DNA of 64,000 bases from Anoplopoma fimbria. Its lineage: Eukaryota; Chordata; Actinopteri; Perciformes; Anoplopomatidae. Where the stretch lies: contig NC_072472.1 of assembly GCF_027596085.1 (NCBI RefSeq), positions 11,310,219-11,374,218 on the forward strand, read 5' to 3'. Numbering within the stretch: the first letter of the stretch is position 1; the number at the start of each line of letters is the position of its first letter. The notes under the pieces are model-generated. The model was given only the letters and a program-made list of their open reading frames with translations. It had not been told where the DNA came from and did no database searches. A program made the position numbers and the translations under genes. Shown here piece by piece: positions 1-11,651 of the stretch.

Positions 1-281
1 AGAAAGTTCCCCGGTGCACACGCTTTCATCGCGTCTACCTGGAGATACTCAGTCACATCCCCGCTGCAATCCGCCGCCAGCACCGCAGCTCTCAGTGCTC
101 CGTGTGTTTGGGGATCATTTGGAGTCACAGTACAGCACAGTGGTTGGGTTTCTTTTTTTTTTCCCCTCTTAACTTTTTTTTTTTTTTTTTTTTTGGTTGG
201 ATGTGAACATAAAGCCTCATTAGGGAGAAGACGCAGCAGGTTATGGACAATGGATGAAGCCTTGAGTTTCTTTTCTCACCA

Positions 282-323
<42 letters not shown>

Positions 324-343
324 ACTTCCTCTATTCGTGCGTC

Positions 344-377
<34 letters not shown>

Positions 378-560
378 AACCATGGTGAGTGTGCGTGTGC
401 GCGCGTCAGTCTGCAGGAGGTGGGAGGAATCGAGAATGTGAGGCTCACCGTAAGTACCTACACGGGTCCGCAGACAGCGCGTCTGGACCGGAGGAGGGAG
501 GAGGAGGAGGGGGGGGGGTTCTGCATCGTGCATCGCCTGAACTAATGCATTAAATATTAT
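1..560. other. possible upstream non-coding exon or promoter-proximal block
   Basis: Moderately GC-rich flanks surround two poly-T runs and a (GT)n run. A sequence resembling a splice donor (CACC then GTAAGTACC) occurs at about 443-455, followed by CpG-containing sequence to about 560. This could be a 5' non-coding exon of the downstream cxxc5 gene, whose coding part begins in an exon with a 3' splice site. No transcript evidence is available from sequence alone, and no coding frame is convincing. The placement is speculative. Confidence 0.15.
287..375. repeat. poly-T run followed by (GT)n microsatellite
   Basis: A 36-base T run (287-322) lies just before an uninterrupted GT array (347-375). 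A second T run is at 174-194. The apparent open frames here encode only Lys, Thr-His or Cys-Val runs and are artefacts. Confidence 0.9.
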
Positions 561-670
561 CGCGTCTCTGGAGGTGTTAAAGTCAGCTGCTCCACAGTTT
601 TTTGGGTTTTTTTTGGCGGGCCAAATGCTTCATAACCCTGCAGGAAATTAGACCATATTCTCTCCCCCCA

Positions 671-671
<1 letters not shown>

Positions 672-708
<37 letters not shown>
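672..708. repeat. (CA)n microsatellite
   Basis: An uninterrupted CA dinucleotide array of about 18 units. The sequence from 709 to 1553 that follows is AT-rich and shows no exon, RNA gene or recognisable element. Confidence 0.9.
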
Positions 709-710
<2 letters not shown>

Positions 711-1553
711 CTGTTAAAAAGCTTATTTCGTCAGTGAAGGAAACTTATTCAGGAGAAACTTCAAGGAGGTCCAATCAAAACTTGATTTGATTTCAATTAG
801 CAGGGTCATTTGTTTATCTAATTAAGAAAATGTGAATAATTCAGGATTTATTACTGACAGAAAGTTGTATTGAGAGTCACACCTTGAGTTTTATCCTTCC
901 GGTGTGTTCATCACAGCCCCAAACTAAATGAATTCATGTGTTTCATTGAACTTATGTGTGTAAACAATTATGCTACAATGTGGAACAATTTAACGTGTGT
1001 TGAATATTTAAGCAGCCGCGATAGAAAAACATCCAAGCTGACTGGTAGATTTATTTATTCTAGATTTCTTGCGCTGAATAAGATTATTGGCCTACAAATC
1101 TCAAAACCAATGGGACATCAACACAAACAACCATCAACCACTCAGTTGTCACCATATTGTGGACTGACATGCGTTTTCTTTGCACACGTTTTTTTAAAGA
1201 ATGTCTTAAAAGAGGAAAGTGTTAAAAGTTTGGCGCTATTACAAGCTGAGAGCTACATGTGAGAGTTAAATGAGCTGTTCCTGCTGATATCATAATGCTG
1301 ACAACATTCACCCAGCAGCACTGTGGCTGTTAGGAAGCACTCATCTGTATAGCTGTGAGTGTACAGTATTATCTAAAAAAAACTATTCCTTAATTCACAA
1401 ATTATTTTGAGCCCAAAAGTTTTTGTAAATACTCCACATGAATTGAAGACCTTGTGAAGGCTTGAACCATGTTTTGACACACTGTGCAGGTGTTATGGAA
1501 AGCTTTCCATCAGGTGTGTACTGAATGTACTGATCATATTTGTGCCATATGAC

Positions 1554-2071
1554 TTAAAGGAAAAAGTTTTTGGAAATGTGCGTATTTGCTAACTGGCCAG
1601 GATTTACAGTCGATGAGAAGATTGGTACCACTTATATGTTTGTGCGCTAAGTACGATGCTACGACTAGCAGCTGGCTAAAGAGACATTTAATGTTTTACC
1701 GAGGGTTACTATTTCATGGCCCAGCGTCTCCGCTTGTTGCCTGGCAACTGGTCCTGGCCAAGAAAAAGCTCAGCCCATAAAAACTAAAATTGTTGTTTTT
1801 ACACTTTGGGTTTTTGTGCAGATAAAACAAAGAGTAGTTATCGTGGTAATTAGTGAGCTTTAGAGCTACTGATGACATTTTGTTAATTCGAACAGAGCCA
1901 GGCTAGCTGATTCCCCCTCTCTCCAGTCTGTATGCTAAGCTAAGCTATGCGAAACCGTCTCCTGGCTTTAGCTTCATATTTAGAAAGCAGGCATCGAAAG
2001 CAGTATTCTCATCTAACTCTCTGCAAGAAAGAGTACGAATGAATTCCCCGAATGTTGAACATTTCCTTTAA
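1554..2071. mobile_element. MITE-like foldback element, degenerate
   Basis: Begins TTAAAGGAA and ends TTTCCTTTAA, so the ends are inverted copies. Similarity between the two sides continues inwards: GATGAGAA near 1613 matches its reverse complement TTCTCATC near 2010. The interior includes GCTAAGCTAAGCT and a CAGAGCCAGGCTAGCTG segment. The same segments recur at about 46480-46740, so this is an interspersed family. No transposase frame is present, so it is non-autonomous. From general familiarity this resembles a repeat scattered through spiny-rayed fish genomes; the family name is not asserted. Confidence 0.7.
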
Positions 2072-5000
2072 TTTTAGCGCCTCAGGTCACGGAAATTGAG
2101 CTGCAAGTTTCCTGCAAACCTTTAGGTATAAACAAACTTAAACACAGGTCGGGGAAAACCATTTTCAGGGAGCATGGTCAAGTAAAAAGTAAGCAGACAG
2201 CAAATGCAATCCCAAAGAGGATCAATAAAGTATTCTGTAGAGGAGGACATCTGGATAAAACCAACAAATTTCACACTCACATGACACTCTTTTCAATTAT
2301 TGATTTCACGAGACTGTTTGCAAAATGCACTGATAGAACAGTTACATTATATGTGAACCCAGACTAAATTATAAGCAATTAGCTGATTACATTTTTTTTT
2401 AACTTAACACGCAAATTAATACCCAACTATCATGAATGAACCTGTGTGATGTTTTGTTAACCACATTCAAACAAATGATCAGCTTCTGCAGGTCAGCTGC
2501 TGTTGATATAGTGTCCGCAAAGTTACAAATTTACCGAGCTGACATCAATCAGCTGATTCAACAAAAGACGCTGGAATTATCGTCAAGATTTTCACTAAGT
2601 GTTTTTACTGTGTTTTACCGTTTGGAGCGTTGTGTTGTACCTCCTCAGGCCAGTCAATATTTTGTTGGCTCCACTAAATGACTTATTGGCCATTAAACAT
2701 GAAGAATTGTCTAGCACTTAGATTCACTTTCCATAAAGTGTAAAAAAAAAAACAGAAAGAGTTTTGCTAATGAAGACAAAGCCTTAAAAAAACCAGTTTC
2801 CAACGTTTAATTGACCCAAACAAGAGGCCACAAATCATCTTAATGGATGCTTTGATTGCAGGTTCAGATCATGGTTCTCAGGCCACACCAACGCTCTATA
2901 CACCATCCAGCTGAGCTCATTGGTCGATCCGAGAACAGCTGCTGGATTGTTTTGATCATTCGGACCATTTTATATCCAGACGTTTATCTCCGTCTGACCG
3001 GTCCTGTGCAGCACGTTGAAGAAAGATTTCTGGGAAATACCAGGTTTAGTTAATATTTACACCTATTTTTATGCCGAGGCAGCTTGAGATGCATGACATG
3101 TGGCTCCCCTAACATGTGACTCCTAATAACAGTGCTCTTCACGGAAACCTGAGATGTAAGACTTTAATATGAACCACAGCATTAAGTCTATAACATCACA
3201 GGAAATTGAGTAAACATGCTTGAAGGACAAAACAACAGCAATTATGTGGTTTCAGCAAAATGGCATTGACACTGGGTACCAGAGTCAGTTGTGGTTTAGG
3301 AGAAGGTTCATATAAGGACATACATCTCCGCTGTAAATGATGTGGTGAAGGGATCTGATGTGATCTGATATGCCGTGATCAGGGCTGATGTTGATGTGAG
3401 TCTGACTGAAGGCAGATGTACACAAACAGCTGGGTGAGTGTGAGGCTAAAGTAGGTGACCATGCCTTCATTTATTACACAGTGTGGTAGACCAAAGCAAC
3501 AAATGTCTGGTGCTGCAAACACAACCTGTAAACATGTAGAATACAAATCTGCAATTTGCAATTTTTGTCAGGTAACAAAATGTTATTGTGAAGAAATAGA
3601 CAAAAGTATTAATGAAATTATTTCAATTTGTAGGTTTTGTTTTACAAATCATATAGCTGTCGGCCATTAAATACTTTAACTCTGTGTGTTTTTATCACAT
3701 TCATCTGCTGTTTTTCCATAAACAAAGCACAGGTTTTTATCACTGAACTGTAAAACAGTGCACTGAGAAGTGCTCTAAGCATTTTAGTGCCTGTTTCACA
3801 GATTTTCTTTAGCTAAAATACAAACTTGTGCACACCTAACAATCCCAGTCATATATCAAACAATTAATATCTATCTGATTAAAAACAAAAATAGTGTGTG
3901 TGTCACTGTATTATCATCAAACAGCAGGTGTTGCAGGGATTGACGCAAAGCAAGTCAGCTGTATAAAAAGTATTTAGTACAGTCAAGATCATCAACACTT
4001 TGGGAGAACAGCAGTTTGAATACATCATTTTCATTTGCCTTTTTATTTTTTTAAACCAGTGGTGTTGTCAGTAGGTCAGCTGGTCAGATAGTAGTTCCCA
4101 GACTCAACTATAATGTTACAGCTGATCGGGATATTTTTGAAACTGTTGTCATGGGATGCGATTGCCAACTTTGTCGATTTGTAAAAGTCTTGAGAGCTCA
4201 TTTAGTCTAACTATTGATATTGCGCCAGGTCATTAATTATGTGGAAAACTTAAGTCTTTTATTTCATCTACTGTATTTAGAGCGTTGATGAAGCTGTTGG
4301 ATCAGAGCTGGGTTTTCTCTCAGGACATTATTAATCAAGAAACAGTGTTGTTGTACCCAGATTTAGATATAAGGAAATGCACAGCTGTTAGAGAGCTCAT
4401 TTGAGTCGATGTTGCATTCAAATCTTCATGAAAAATCACCTTTAACAACATTAAAGTATTCATAACTGACCACTTAATACATCATTTCAGGTCCAATATT
4501 CAATAATACCACAAAAACCTCATGTATCACTCGATCATCACGATTTGCTGGGCTGTTCTGCATTCAACCGCAACCGAGCAGAGACGCAGATAGTTTGAGA
4601 TGCCTTCGGGAAACCGGACCCTGGTCAGTGCTGTAGTGGGAGAAACTGAAACTCTGGGGCTGAGGGGCTGCGGAGCTGGCTCTGGTTCGCTGGCGCCACA
4701 TCCCCCTGAGCTGGTGAGAATGTGGGGGCTGTGCTCTTGCCTTTGAAGCTTTACCTCCCACTAATTCTGGCCTTCCAATTTCCACACACTGCACAGACCC
4801 CCCCCCCCCCCCCCCCCCTCCATCCTCTTCCCCTCCCTTTCCCTTTGTTTCCCTTATAAGGACAGGCCCGGCCATTTCCTCAGCTTGTCTGTGGGAGGTA
4901 GTACGCTTGTTTGTGAACACGGACAGGTCAGGAGAATAGCAGCATAGTTTTTCTTTTCATAGATGAGCAGTCACAGGAATCTTAGCGCTTAAAGCCGGGG

Positions 5001-5698
5001 TGGACGGATGCATCTCTGTCCAGTGGGGGCTCTCTCGACATTTGCCTGGTGAAACCTCTTCATAAGCCCCACCGCTCCTTCTGAGCCCATATTTTAGCAA
5101 CTGATATCGCTCTACAGGTATAAGTAATAGGATTAAAAAAACACATTTCTAGACAATAATGGGAATCCTACAACGTACACATTTTATGAAAAAAAAAATC
5201 AACTTCCTTTGGTCTGAGCCCGGGCTTTTGGCTGTATTTTCAGCAGTTCCCAGATTGTTGTTTGAGAATCTAATAAGGGACGCACATATATCACATATAC
5301 ACTCAGATCAATGAGCATGTAATTGTTAGTCAATAAATGAAACATTTTTAAATGATTAAACTGCAGTCAGCGCACTACAATTTAAATTTGGCTTCAAATA
5401 GGGCTTATATGTTTAAAAGGGTCATTATTACTAATAAAAACTTGAATTTCACGACTGACTAACTTCACTTAAAGATGTATAATAACCTGAGAGAAATCAC
5501 AGTTGTGTTGACACCTTACACAGACCAGCAGATGCAAAAGATCGATTGGTCAAAGAGTTCACCAAGGTACTATTTCCAAGCAGGTAATAAGATAACAGTA
5601 ACAGATAAAGACAGATACTTTTCTGAAGGAGAGCTTCCACATCTGTATTTACAGCAGAAACTGTGTGTTTGTTTATGGAAATATTGCACAAAAAACAA
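2072..5698. other. non-coding stretch, no gene seen
   Basis: AT-rich sequence upstream of the cxxc5 coding exon. No splice-bounded coding exon is recognised. A somewhat GC-richer stretch at about 4560-4930 surrounds a C homopolymer. Frames over it (such as the minus frame at 4564-4920) are low-complexity and unsupported. If cxxc5 has a 5' non-coding exon within the window, this would be intron 1. Confidence 0.5.
4798..4818. repeat. poly-C homopolymer
   Basis: A 21-base run of C, followed by TCC-rich sequence. Length is likely polymorphic or prone to assembly error. Confidence 0.9.
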
Positions 5699-5860
5699 CA
5701 AAAATAACAAACTTGTGTATTTGTTTTGTATTCTCAATGGAAATACTCTGTTAGGACTTGTCACATTTTACATCTGAATATTTTAGTGTAAAATGTGACA
5801 AGTCCTAACAGAGTATTTCCATTGAGAATACAAAACAAATACACGAGTTTGTTATTTTTG
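5699..5860. repeat. near-perfect inverted repeat, 74-bp arms with 14-nt loop
   Basis: The left arm (5699-5772) and right arm (5787-5860) are reverse complements at 73 of 74 positions, separated by a 14-nt spacer (5773-5786). The only difference pairs T5714 with G5845, which would be a tolerated G-U pair in RNA. The pairing stops abruptly on both outer sides. No coding function is supported; the open frame at 5475-5777 is antisense to itself across the repeat. It could be a young foldback insertion or a hairpin RNA source. Confidence 0.95.
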
Positions 5861-6293
5861 AAGTGTACCAAAACAGTTTTTACCCTCAATACAACACAAT
5901 TAATTTGATTGTATTTGATTGAAAAAGCAAGTTTAGGCTCCCGACTTCGTAATTTACATCTTTGCCTACCAATTAGAGAAGCTCCAGGGAAGCAGGTGTT
6001 GATTTGTAGATTGATGTGTGAGGAATTAGAGGGAGATTGAGAGTTTTTAGAATTTCTGTGCTTGAAATTGAATTGAATCTAAATATATCTTAGTCAAGAT
6101 TTTCAGGGCTACAAATTTAAGCCTTTAATGGCCATGTTCTGTGTTTAATTTTGTAAAACTAATGTCATTATCTCTTATTGTATCAAAGCTCTGAAAACCA
6201 GGTTGAATGGCAAACTTAGAAAATGTATTTTCATTTCAACATTGAGCTCAATTAGTTGCGTAAATTGTAACAATATAACTTTACTGTTTTGTT
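5861..6293. other. non-coding stretch, no gene seen
   Basis: AT-rich sequence between the foldback repeat and the next interspersed repeat. No exon, RNA gene or regulatory motif is recognised. Confidence 0.5.
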
Positions 6294-6580
6294 TCAGTCT
6301 CACTGCTCCCATGAAGCTGTTTTCATAGAAAAAGCTCTAAAAACCCACTGAACACTACCTGCTCAGCATCAAACAGCAGACAAACACATTTAGAGAGTAG
6401 CTGGTGAACACAGTGGAGCATTTAGCAGCTAAATAGCCAGATATTTCCCTCAGGAGTTGGTAGAGACCAAAAACGGAGCTAAAACTAAGCGATTACGAGA
6501 CTTGCCTTCACAGGCGGCCAGAAACACCAAATGAATGCTGATGTTGCTGTTTGACTGCTGAATGTGTAAATACCTGTTTG
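6294..6580 (+). mobile_element. fish-type interspersed repeat, degenerate fragment
   Basis: The segment from about CACTGCTCCCATGAAGCTG through CAGATATTTCCCTCAGGAG to GCTGAATGTGTAAATACC matches, from memory, a non-coding interspersed repeat common in teleost genomic sequence. It contains no open frame and lies immediately upstream of the cxxc5 coding exon. Boundaries are approximate and the family is not named, because a repeat-library search was not possible. Confidence 0.5.
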
Positions 6581-6688
6581 ATTACAAGTTCACCAAACTG
6601 ACTTTTCAGGATTTGCCTAAGATGACAGAAATGGAAAATGTATCTCTTGGGTGTCTCAGCGTTTTAGAGATGTGATCATTGATGAGTA

Positions 6689-6724
6689 ATTTCCCTCTCT
6701 TCTCTCCCTGTGTAAAGTTTCCAG
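6689..6724 (+). promoter_or_regulatory. cxxc5: 3' splice site before the main cxxc5 coding exon
   Basis: A pyrimidine tract (TTTCCCTCTCTTCTCTCCC) is followed by two candidate AG acceptors: GTGTAAAG ending at about 6718, and TTTCCAG ending at about 6724. Either would start the exon that carries the uORFs and the CXXC5 start codon. In vertebrates CXXC5 has 5' non-coding exon(s) upstream of the main coding exon, so an acceptor here is expected. Which AG is used cannot be decided from sequence. Confidence 0.5.
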
Positions 6725-6731
6725 ACGGCCC

Positions 6732-6763
6732 ATGGAACGACGTGGATGAGGGCTGAGCTGTAG
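6732..6763 (+). CDS. two tiny overlapping upstream ORFs in the cxxc5 5' UTR
   Basis: The first uORF (6732-6749) encodes MERRG and stops. Its TGA overlaps the ATG of the second uORF (6746-6763, MRAEL and stop) in an ATGA arrangement. Both end about 180-195 nt before the main start at 6944. They would be in the mature mRNA if splicing uses the acceptor near 6718 or 6724. Short uORFs like these usually lower or condition translation of the main frame. Their use here is inferred only from position. Confidence 0.4.
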
Positions 6764-6943
6764 AGCGGGCAGACGGCTCCGGGGGCCTGCCTGTTATTGG
6801 CTGGCTGATTGGTCCAGTCAGGTGAGGCACCACTCTCGCCGGGGGCCCAGAACGGACCGAGACAAGGTCTTTGCTCCCCCTCCTCGCTCGCCCCTGCCCC
6901 CTTTCCACCCTCACCCCCAACCCAGGCACATACGCTCTGGACC

Positions 6944-7738
6944 ATGTCTAGCGGGCTGTCGGCGGGGAGCCGGACAGAGGACCAGGAGCGCAGTAGCTGC
7001 AAACAGGACTCTCCTGTCATAGAGCGCCGGAACCGCAGCGGCATCATCAGCGAGCCCCTCAGTAAGAGCCTTAAGAAGTCCCGTACCCTGTCCCAGTATA
7101 CAGCGGTCTCCTCCGCCACCAGCAATGGACGCAAGGACAATAATGAGACCAAGAGCCACTCGGCCAAGCCTCAGCCACCCCCGCTGCCTCAGCCCACTGT
7201 CTCCGCACTGACAGCAGCCAAGTTGGACCGGACCCTAGAGCAGGTTCTGGAGGGACAGAATGGCCTGCTGCACTTTGCTCAGGCAGCAGCATTGTTAAAG
7301 CGGGCCGGTATGGAGCACATGCTCCTGCCCGGGGGCATGGGAGTGGGAGTTGGCGGCGGAGACGCAGGCTCGGGGGGTAGCGACTTGGAGGGTACGTCTG
7401 TCACGGACGCCGTAGGTGGTCCCGTTGACTTCCCATATGGAGTAGGGGGTGGTTTCCCCTTCAACCCGGGGCTTTTCATCATGACGCCGGCTGGAGTGTT
7501 TCTGGCGGACAGCGCGCTACACATGGCCGGCCTGGCCGAGTACCCGGCGCAGAGCGAGCTGGCCTCCGCTATCAACTCCGGTAAAAAGAAGCGAAAACGT
7601 TGCGGCATGTGCCCACCTTGCCGACGGCGGATTAACTGCGAGCAATGCAGCAGCTGCCGGAATCGCAAAACGGGCCACCAGATCTGCAAGTTTCGCAAAT
7701 GTGAGGAACTGAAGAAGAAACCCTCTGCTGCTCTGGAG
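6944..7738 (+). CDS. cxxc5: CXXC-type zinc finger protein 5, main coding exon (residues 1-265)
   Basis: Encodes most of CXXC5 (RINF), a nuclear protein that binds unmethylated CpG DNA and also binds Dishevelled, restraining Wnt signalling. The start is the only suitable ATG (ACCATGT context). The frame is open further upstream but has no ATG there. Visible features: conserved RSGIISEPLSKSL near residues 31-43; a Gly-rich stretch about 130-170; the family block NPGLFIMTPAGVFL at about 174-187, followed by ALHMAGLAEYP; a nuclear-localisation KKKRKR at 214-219; then the CXXC finger with CGMC (220-223), C226, C232, C235, C238, C248 and C253. RKTGHQICKFRKC (241-253) is the known Dishevelled-binding motif. 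The exon ends CTGGAG before GTAAGT at 7739, phase 0. With the last exon the protein is 279 residues, shorter than mammalian CXXC5 (about 320), the difference lying in the N-terminal low-complexity part. FIMTPAGVFL and the C-terminus separate it from CXXC4. Teleosts have two copies (a and b); I cannot tell which this is. Confidence 0.96.
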
Positions 7739-8484
7739 GTAAGTGTGTGCTGGTGGTGATGTGCTATTGCATGGTGGGCTGCTCTTTAGGGTTCCCCAAA
7801 AGTTCAATGCAGTTACAGAAAATGAACAACATTTGGGTGCAGCAACCTGAACTGAGAAAGCAGAGGAATAAGTAGATCTTCATGAGATGTAAAAAGTAAA
7901 TCCTCAACGAAGATCTGGAAAATTCTAGAGGGGATCTGCAAACATCACAAAGTAATTTCAGCTTCACGTCTGAAAGTATAAATAGGATCTTCTGTGTTAT
8001 AGTGTGTTGGTCCCCTTTAAGGGAAATAGTACAGGGGGCTTTTTGGTGGGGGAGATGACTCCACAAGCAGGAAAATGACAGGTGGTGAGGAGTGTGGTGG
8101 GTATGTGCAGGGTAAGCATGCACCACGGGGCGTCTTTAATCCGTCCACCATAACCACACAATCGCCCTGCACACATCTCTCAAAATAGGAAGGCTAATTC
8201 ACTATCTCAAACCAAAGTTTACACAATGCTGTTCCTTACATTGGAGCATTTTCTGTCCGGTCACATGAACATCCTCGTTGTGCATATGTTGCAAATCGTA
8301 AAGAAAAAGAAAAAAAAATACGTCTGTGTGGAAACAGAGTGGCAGTAATTATGAATTTGTGTACAGTATGTGTTTGTGTGTGAGTGGACATGCGTGGGTA
8401 TGTTTGTGTACGTGTGTGCATGTAACGAGGTCCATCTGGCCACAGAGCTGTCATCTGGAGCACCAGGTGTCAGTGTGGCACATG

Positions 8485-8500
8485 CCCCCCCCCCCCCCCC
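8485..8500. repeat. poly-C homopolymer
   Basis: A 16-base C run followed by TCCTTCCCTC, inside the cxxc5 intron. Confidence 0.9.
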
Positions 8501-11500
8501 TCCTTCCCTCTTTTTTATGCTGCCGCTGTCCTTCTCTCCGGTGACACTCCTGCTCATCTAAATGGTCCTCCAAAACTTCCTGTCTGCTGCCTCCATCACA
8601 CTCGGTGGCCTGACTGACCCCGGCTGTGATGACAGAACGACCAATCACGAAATCAATTTCAGCAGATGTTCCATCTCAAAGGAAATAAACTTTGGTGATC
8701 AATGGATAATAGTGTCACTTTGGCATTACGTAATAAATTGATAACATAGTGTGAACGTGAACCAGCGGAGAGGCCTCTGGTCTAATTGACACAGACTGGA
8801 TCCGTGCTTCAAACTGAGACCGGCTTTACTTCCTTCTCTTCCTGATGTTGATTGATGGTGACAGCTTTGGCCTCCTGTTTGTGGGATGAAATGTTGGTTG
8901 TTCAATCGCCATGTGCCGACTTTTGGCCATCCACGGTGAAATGCTACTTAAAGGAGATGGTTTATGGTTAATGGAGGATTTTGAGGGACACAAACTGAGA
9001 ACCAAGAACAGAGTGGTGTCATTTTGGATGTAGGATTAGCCTGGTTTGGCTCTTTTAGCTCAGTTAAAAGATGTTCATGGAGCCTGAAGTTCGACTTGAC
9101 AATATCACATTTTTATCTCAAATTCTACTCCGTTTGTCTTCTCCACTTAGAGCTTAGGGCTAACCTCAATAAGGTAAAGACACCTACACATATTCAGGTG
9201 TTTGTGCACACATAGGCTTAGATATTTTAAAAGACCATTTCAATATTTTTGCATGTTTTGGCTTATTAACAACAGATCTCAGATAAGTAGCCTACATTGA
9301 TGATTTACGGAACCTTTTTTCAAAAAACGAACCATAGTATTTGTGTTTGCAAAGAGTTTAAATTTGCTTGTGGAAACTGTCCTTCCAAGAAAAACATTCT
9401 TTCAGAAAATGTCCAAAAACAACATAAATAAGTGACAAGGTCTCTAGTGGCCGTAGGGATTCTGACTCTTGTCCATCAGAAGCAAAAGCAGGCTGGTGTA
9501 GGGTGGAGGCCTTAAGTGGTTGGGTTAACAAAACCCATGTCTGAGGTGCAGTTGGAGAGAGTTCTAGATGGAGGGGGCAGCAATAGAAGGCCCTTAGATT
9601 TGTATGACAGTTAATAAGTCAAAACATTCAAGTGGCATGATCCATTTGATTGTGTGGAGTTGAAGCATTCATGCGCTGGCCATTAAGGGCAATTATGACT
9701 GTAAAAAAGCTGAATTTCACAATCTGAGAATCAAACTGATGTATCTGAACACCAGCATGTTGATTTTTTACTTTTCTATTGTTAAGATGCAAATTAATGA
9801 GGCTTCATTTGTCTCCGTTGATGATTCACCACATGTGTCAGCTCGCTATGTAGGTGGTACGACTCAACGGCTGCAACAGAGAAGAATTTAATTCTAATTT
9901 ATGATTTGCAATTGATGTTGTCGTGGCAGATAGCCCAATACCAGTCATTCACACCAGTGATGCCAAACCCAAGGGGGCCTGAATATTCATGAATGTTGAT
10001 GTTGATATAGGTCATCATACTGCTTGAAACGTCAGTCCACTGATGTTGCCAGTAGCCACCTCGTATAACAGAATGTATCATAAACCTGCCAAGCCTCCAA
10101 GTATAATAGCAGTCTGATCATTGGCTTTAGTAATCGTATGTACTGTAAGTACCTTGCACACATTTTGTACTCCTGACATTTGAAAGTATGTACTACTAAA
10201 CACTTTGTTTACTGCGTCTGCCAAGCAATTTCCCTTTTTTTCAGATCAGAACCAAGAAGGCCAATCTCTGCAACGGGAAAATATTGGACTAGTGAATGTT
10301 GTTAAAGGATAACGTGTGGCTTATTAAAAGTTTATGCTTGTTATGCAGGCAACATAACTCTATTACATCATTCCTGATGGTGTGTGCACAAAATCTGTGG
10401 GTCTCATTAATTCTCATTAATTGCCTGAATAAGAAGCGCATTGGTGAACATGGACAAAAATGCGGTGCCTTTTATTGAGAAAGCTGTGCAGTGACACAAA
10501 CATACAAACATAGACATTGCCATGGAAAAAGGCAAGAAACATTTGCGCCAAAGTAAGAATCATAAACTCAATCACCTGACAACCAACAGCATGAAATCAA
10601 ATCTTTTTTTTAGTTTAGTTTATCACAGTAATATTCCGCTGATGGTCTTGGTCATGTTCCTTGTACATTTTAGACATCTTTCTAATATGATTTGACGTTG
10701 TAAACTTTGTACTTTTAGAATGATAAAGTGACTTAACCTGTGTGCATTGCAAAACAACTGACAAAATGTAAAAAAATCCTGGATAGTTACTAGCTTTTAA
10801 CACAAACTGAGACTCTCATTCAATCAGTAAACCATCACAGAGTTCTGCAACCGGCTCCCTCTTTGCCCCAAACTTGATTTTCCACAGTATTAACTTTGCT
10901 CTGACAGCAGTACAACATTTTCAATTTTTCCTGCTTTTTATTTGTCCTCATGCACTCATACATTTCCCATTAGCAGTCTTGAAGTTGTCTCTAATGGCTT
11001 TGTTATTAAGTCAACAGCTCTTGTTCAGCGGGTGATTAGATCAGAGATTACGGCCTGGGCGGCACTGTCAGCGAGCGTGATGTCGTCAGTACGAGCTAAA
11101 TGTCAGACGAGATTCATGGAGGATGTGCTGCGTCAGGAGAGCGCAGAGCGTCAGGCAGTAAATAACAAATGTCAGTAATGATCAGATGACGTGATATTGT
11201 CAATTATATATATTCTAACGTGTTTAAACAAGGCGGCTGTAAGAGAAGTTCTAGCTTCCCCTTTATGTATATTCAGGGCGGTTTGCAGCACCTGCGCCAG
11301 AAGAGAAGATGGTCCTGGCGTTCAGAGTGAACTGCAGTGAGCCTCAGCTGTAGCTCAAACAGCCCCTGAGTGTCACGTTCCCCTCCAATCAAAGACAGAG
11401 CGGCACATCCCCGTCTGCTGCGGCTGTTATACCCACCGTGCAATCTCTAAAGAGGCATGACGTCTTATTTAACATGTGTCTTGCGGTCAGTTTGTCAGAC

Positions 11501-11633
11501 TGCTTTTTTGTGAGCGCGCACATGAGTAAAGAAGACTTTGGCTCTGTTTTTACTGCATATGCACGGAGGGTAATGTTTTGTGTCTTTGCACGAGGCCCGC
11601 GAGCGTATCCGTATCCGGTACACAAGTGCAGTC

Positions 11634-11651
11634 CAGCAGCAGCAGCAGCAG
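11634..11651. repeat. (CAG)6 trinucleotide run
   Basis: Six uninterrupted CAG units in the cxxc5 intron. There is no coding context for a glutamine tract. Confidence 0.85.

Noticed and set aside
4564..4920. 118-codon minus-strand frame with a Gly run
   Set aside because: The Gly run is the poly-C homopolymer read in reverse; the rest has no resemblance to a known protein.
5475..5777. 100-codon plus frame into the foldback repeat
   Set aside because: It ends inside the hairpin loop, and antisense frames mirror it, as expected from an inverted repeat.
6809..6943. N-terminal extension of the CXXC5 frame (45 extra residues)
   Set aside because: The frame is open but its first codon is TTG, and no ATG lies upstream of 6944. 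Known CXXC5 proteins begin with MSS, as the 6944 start does.
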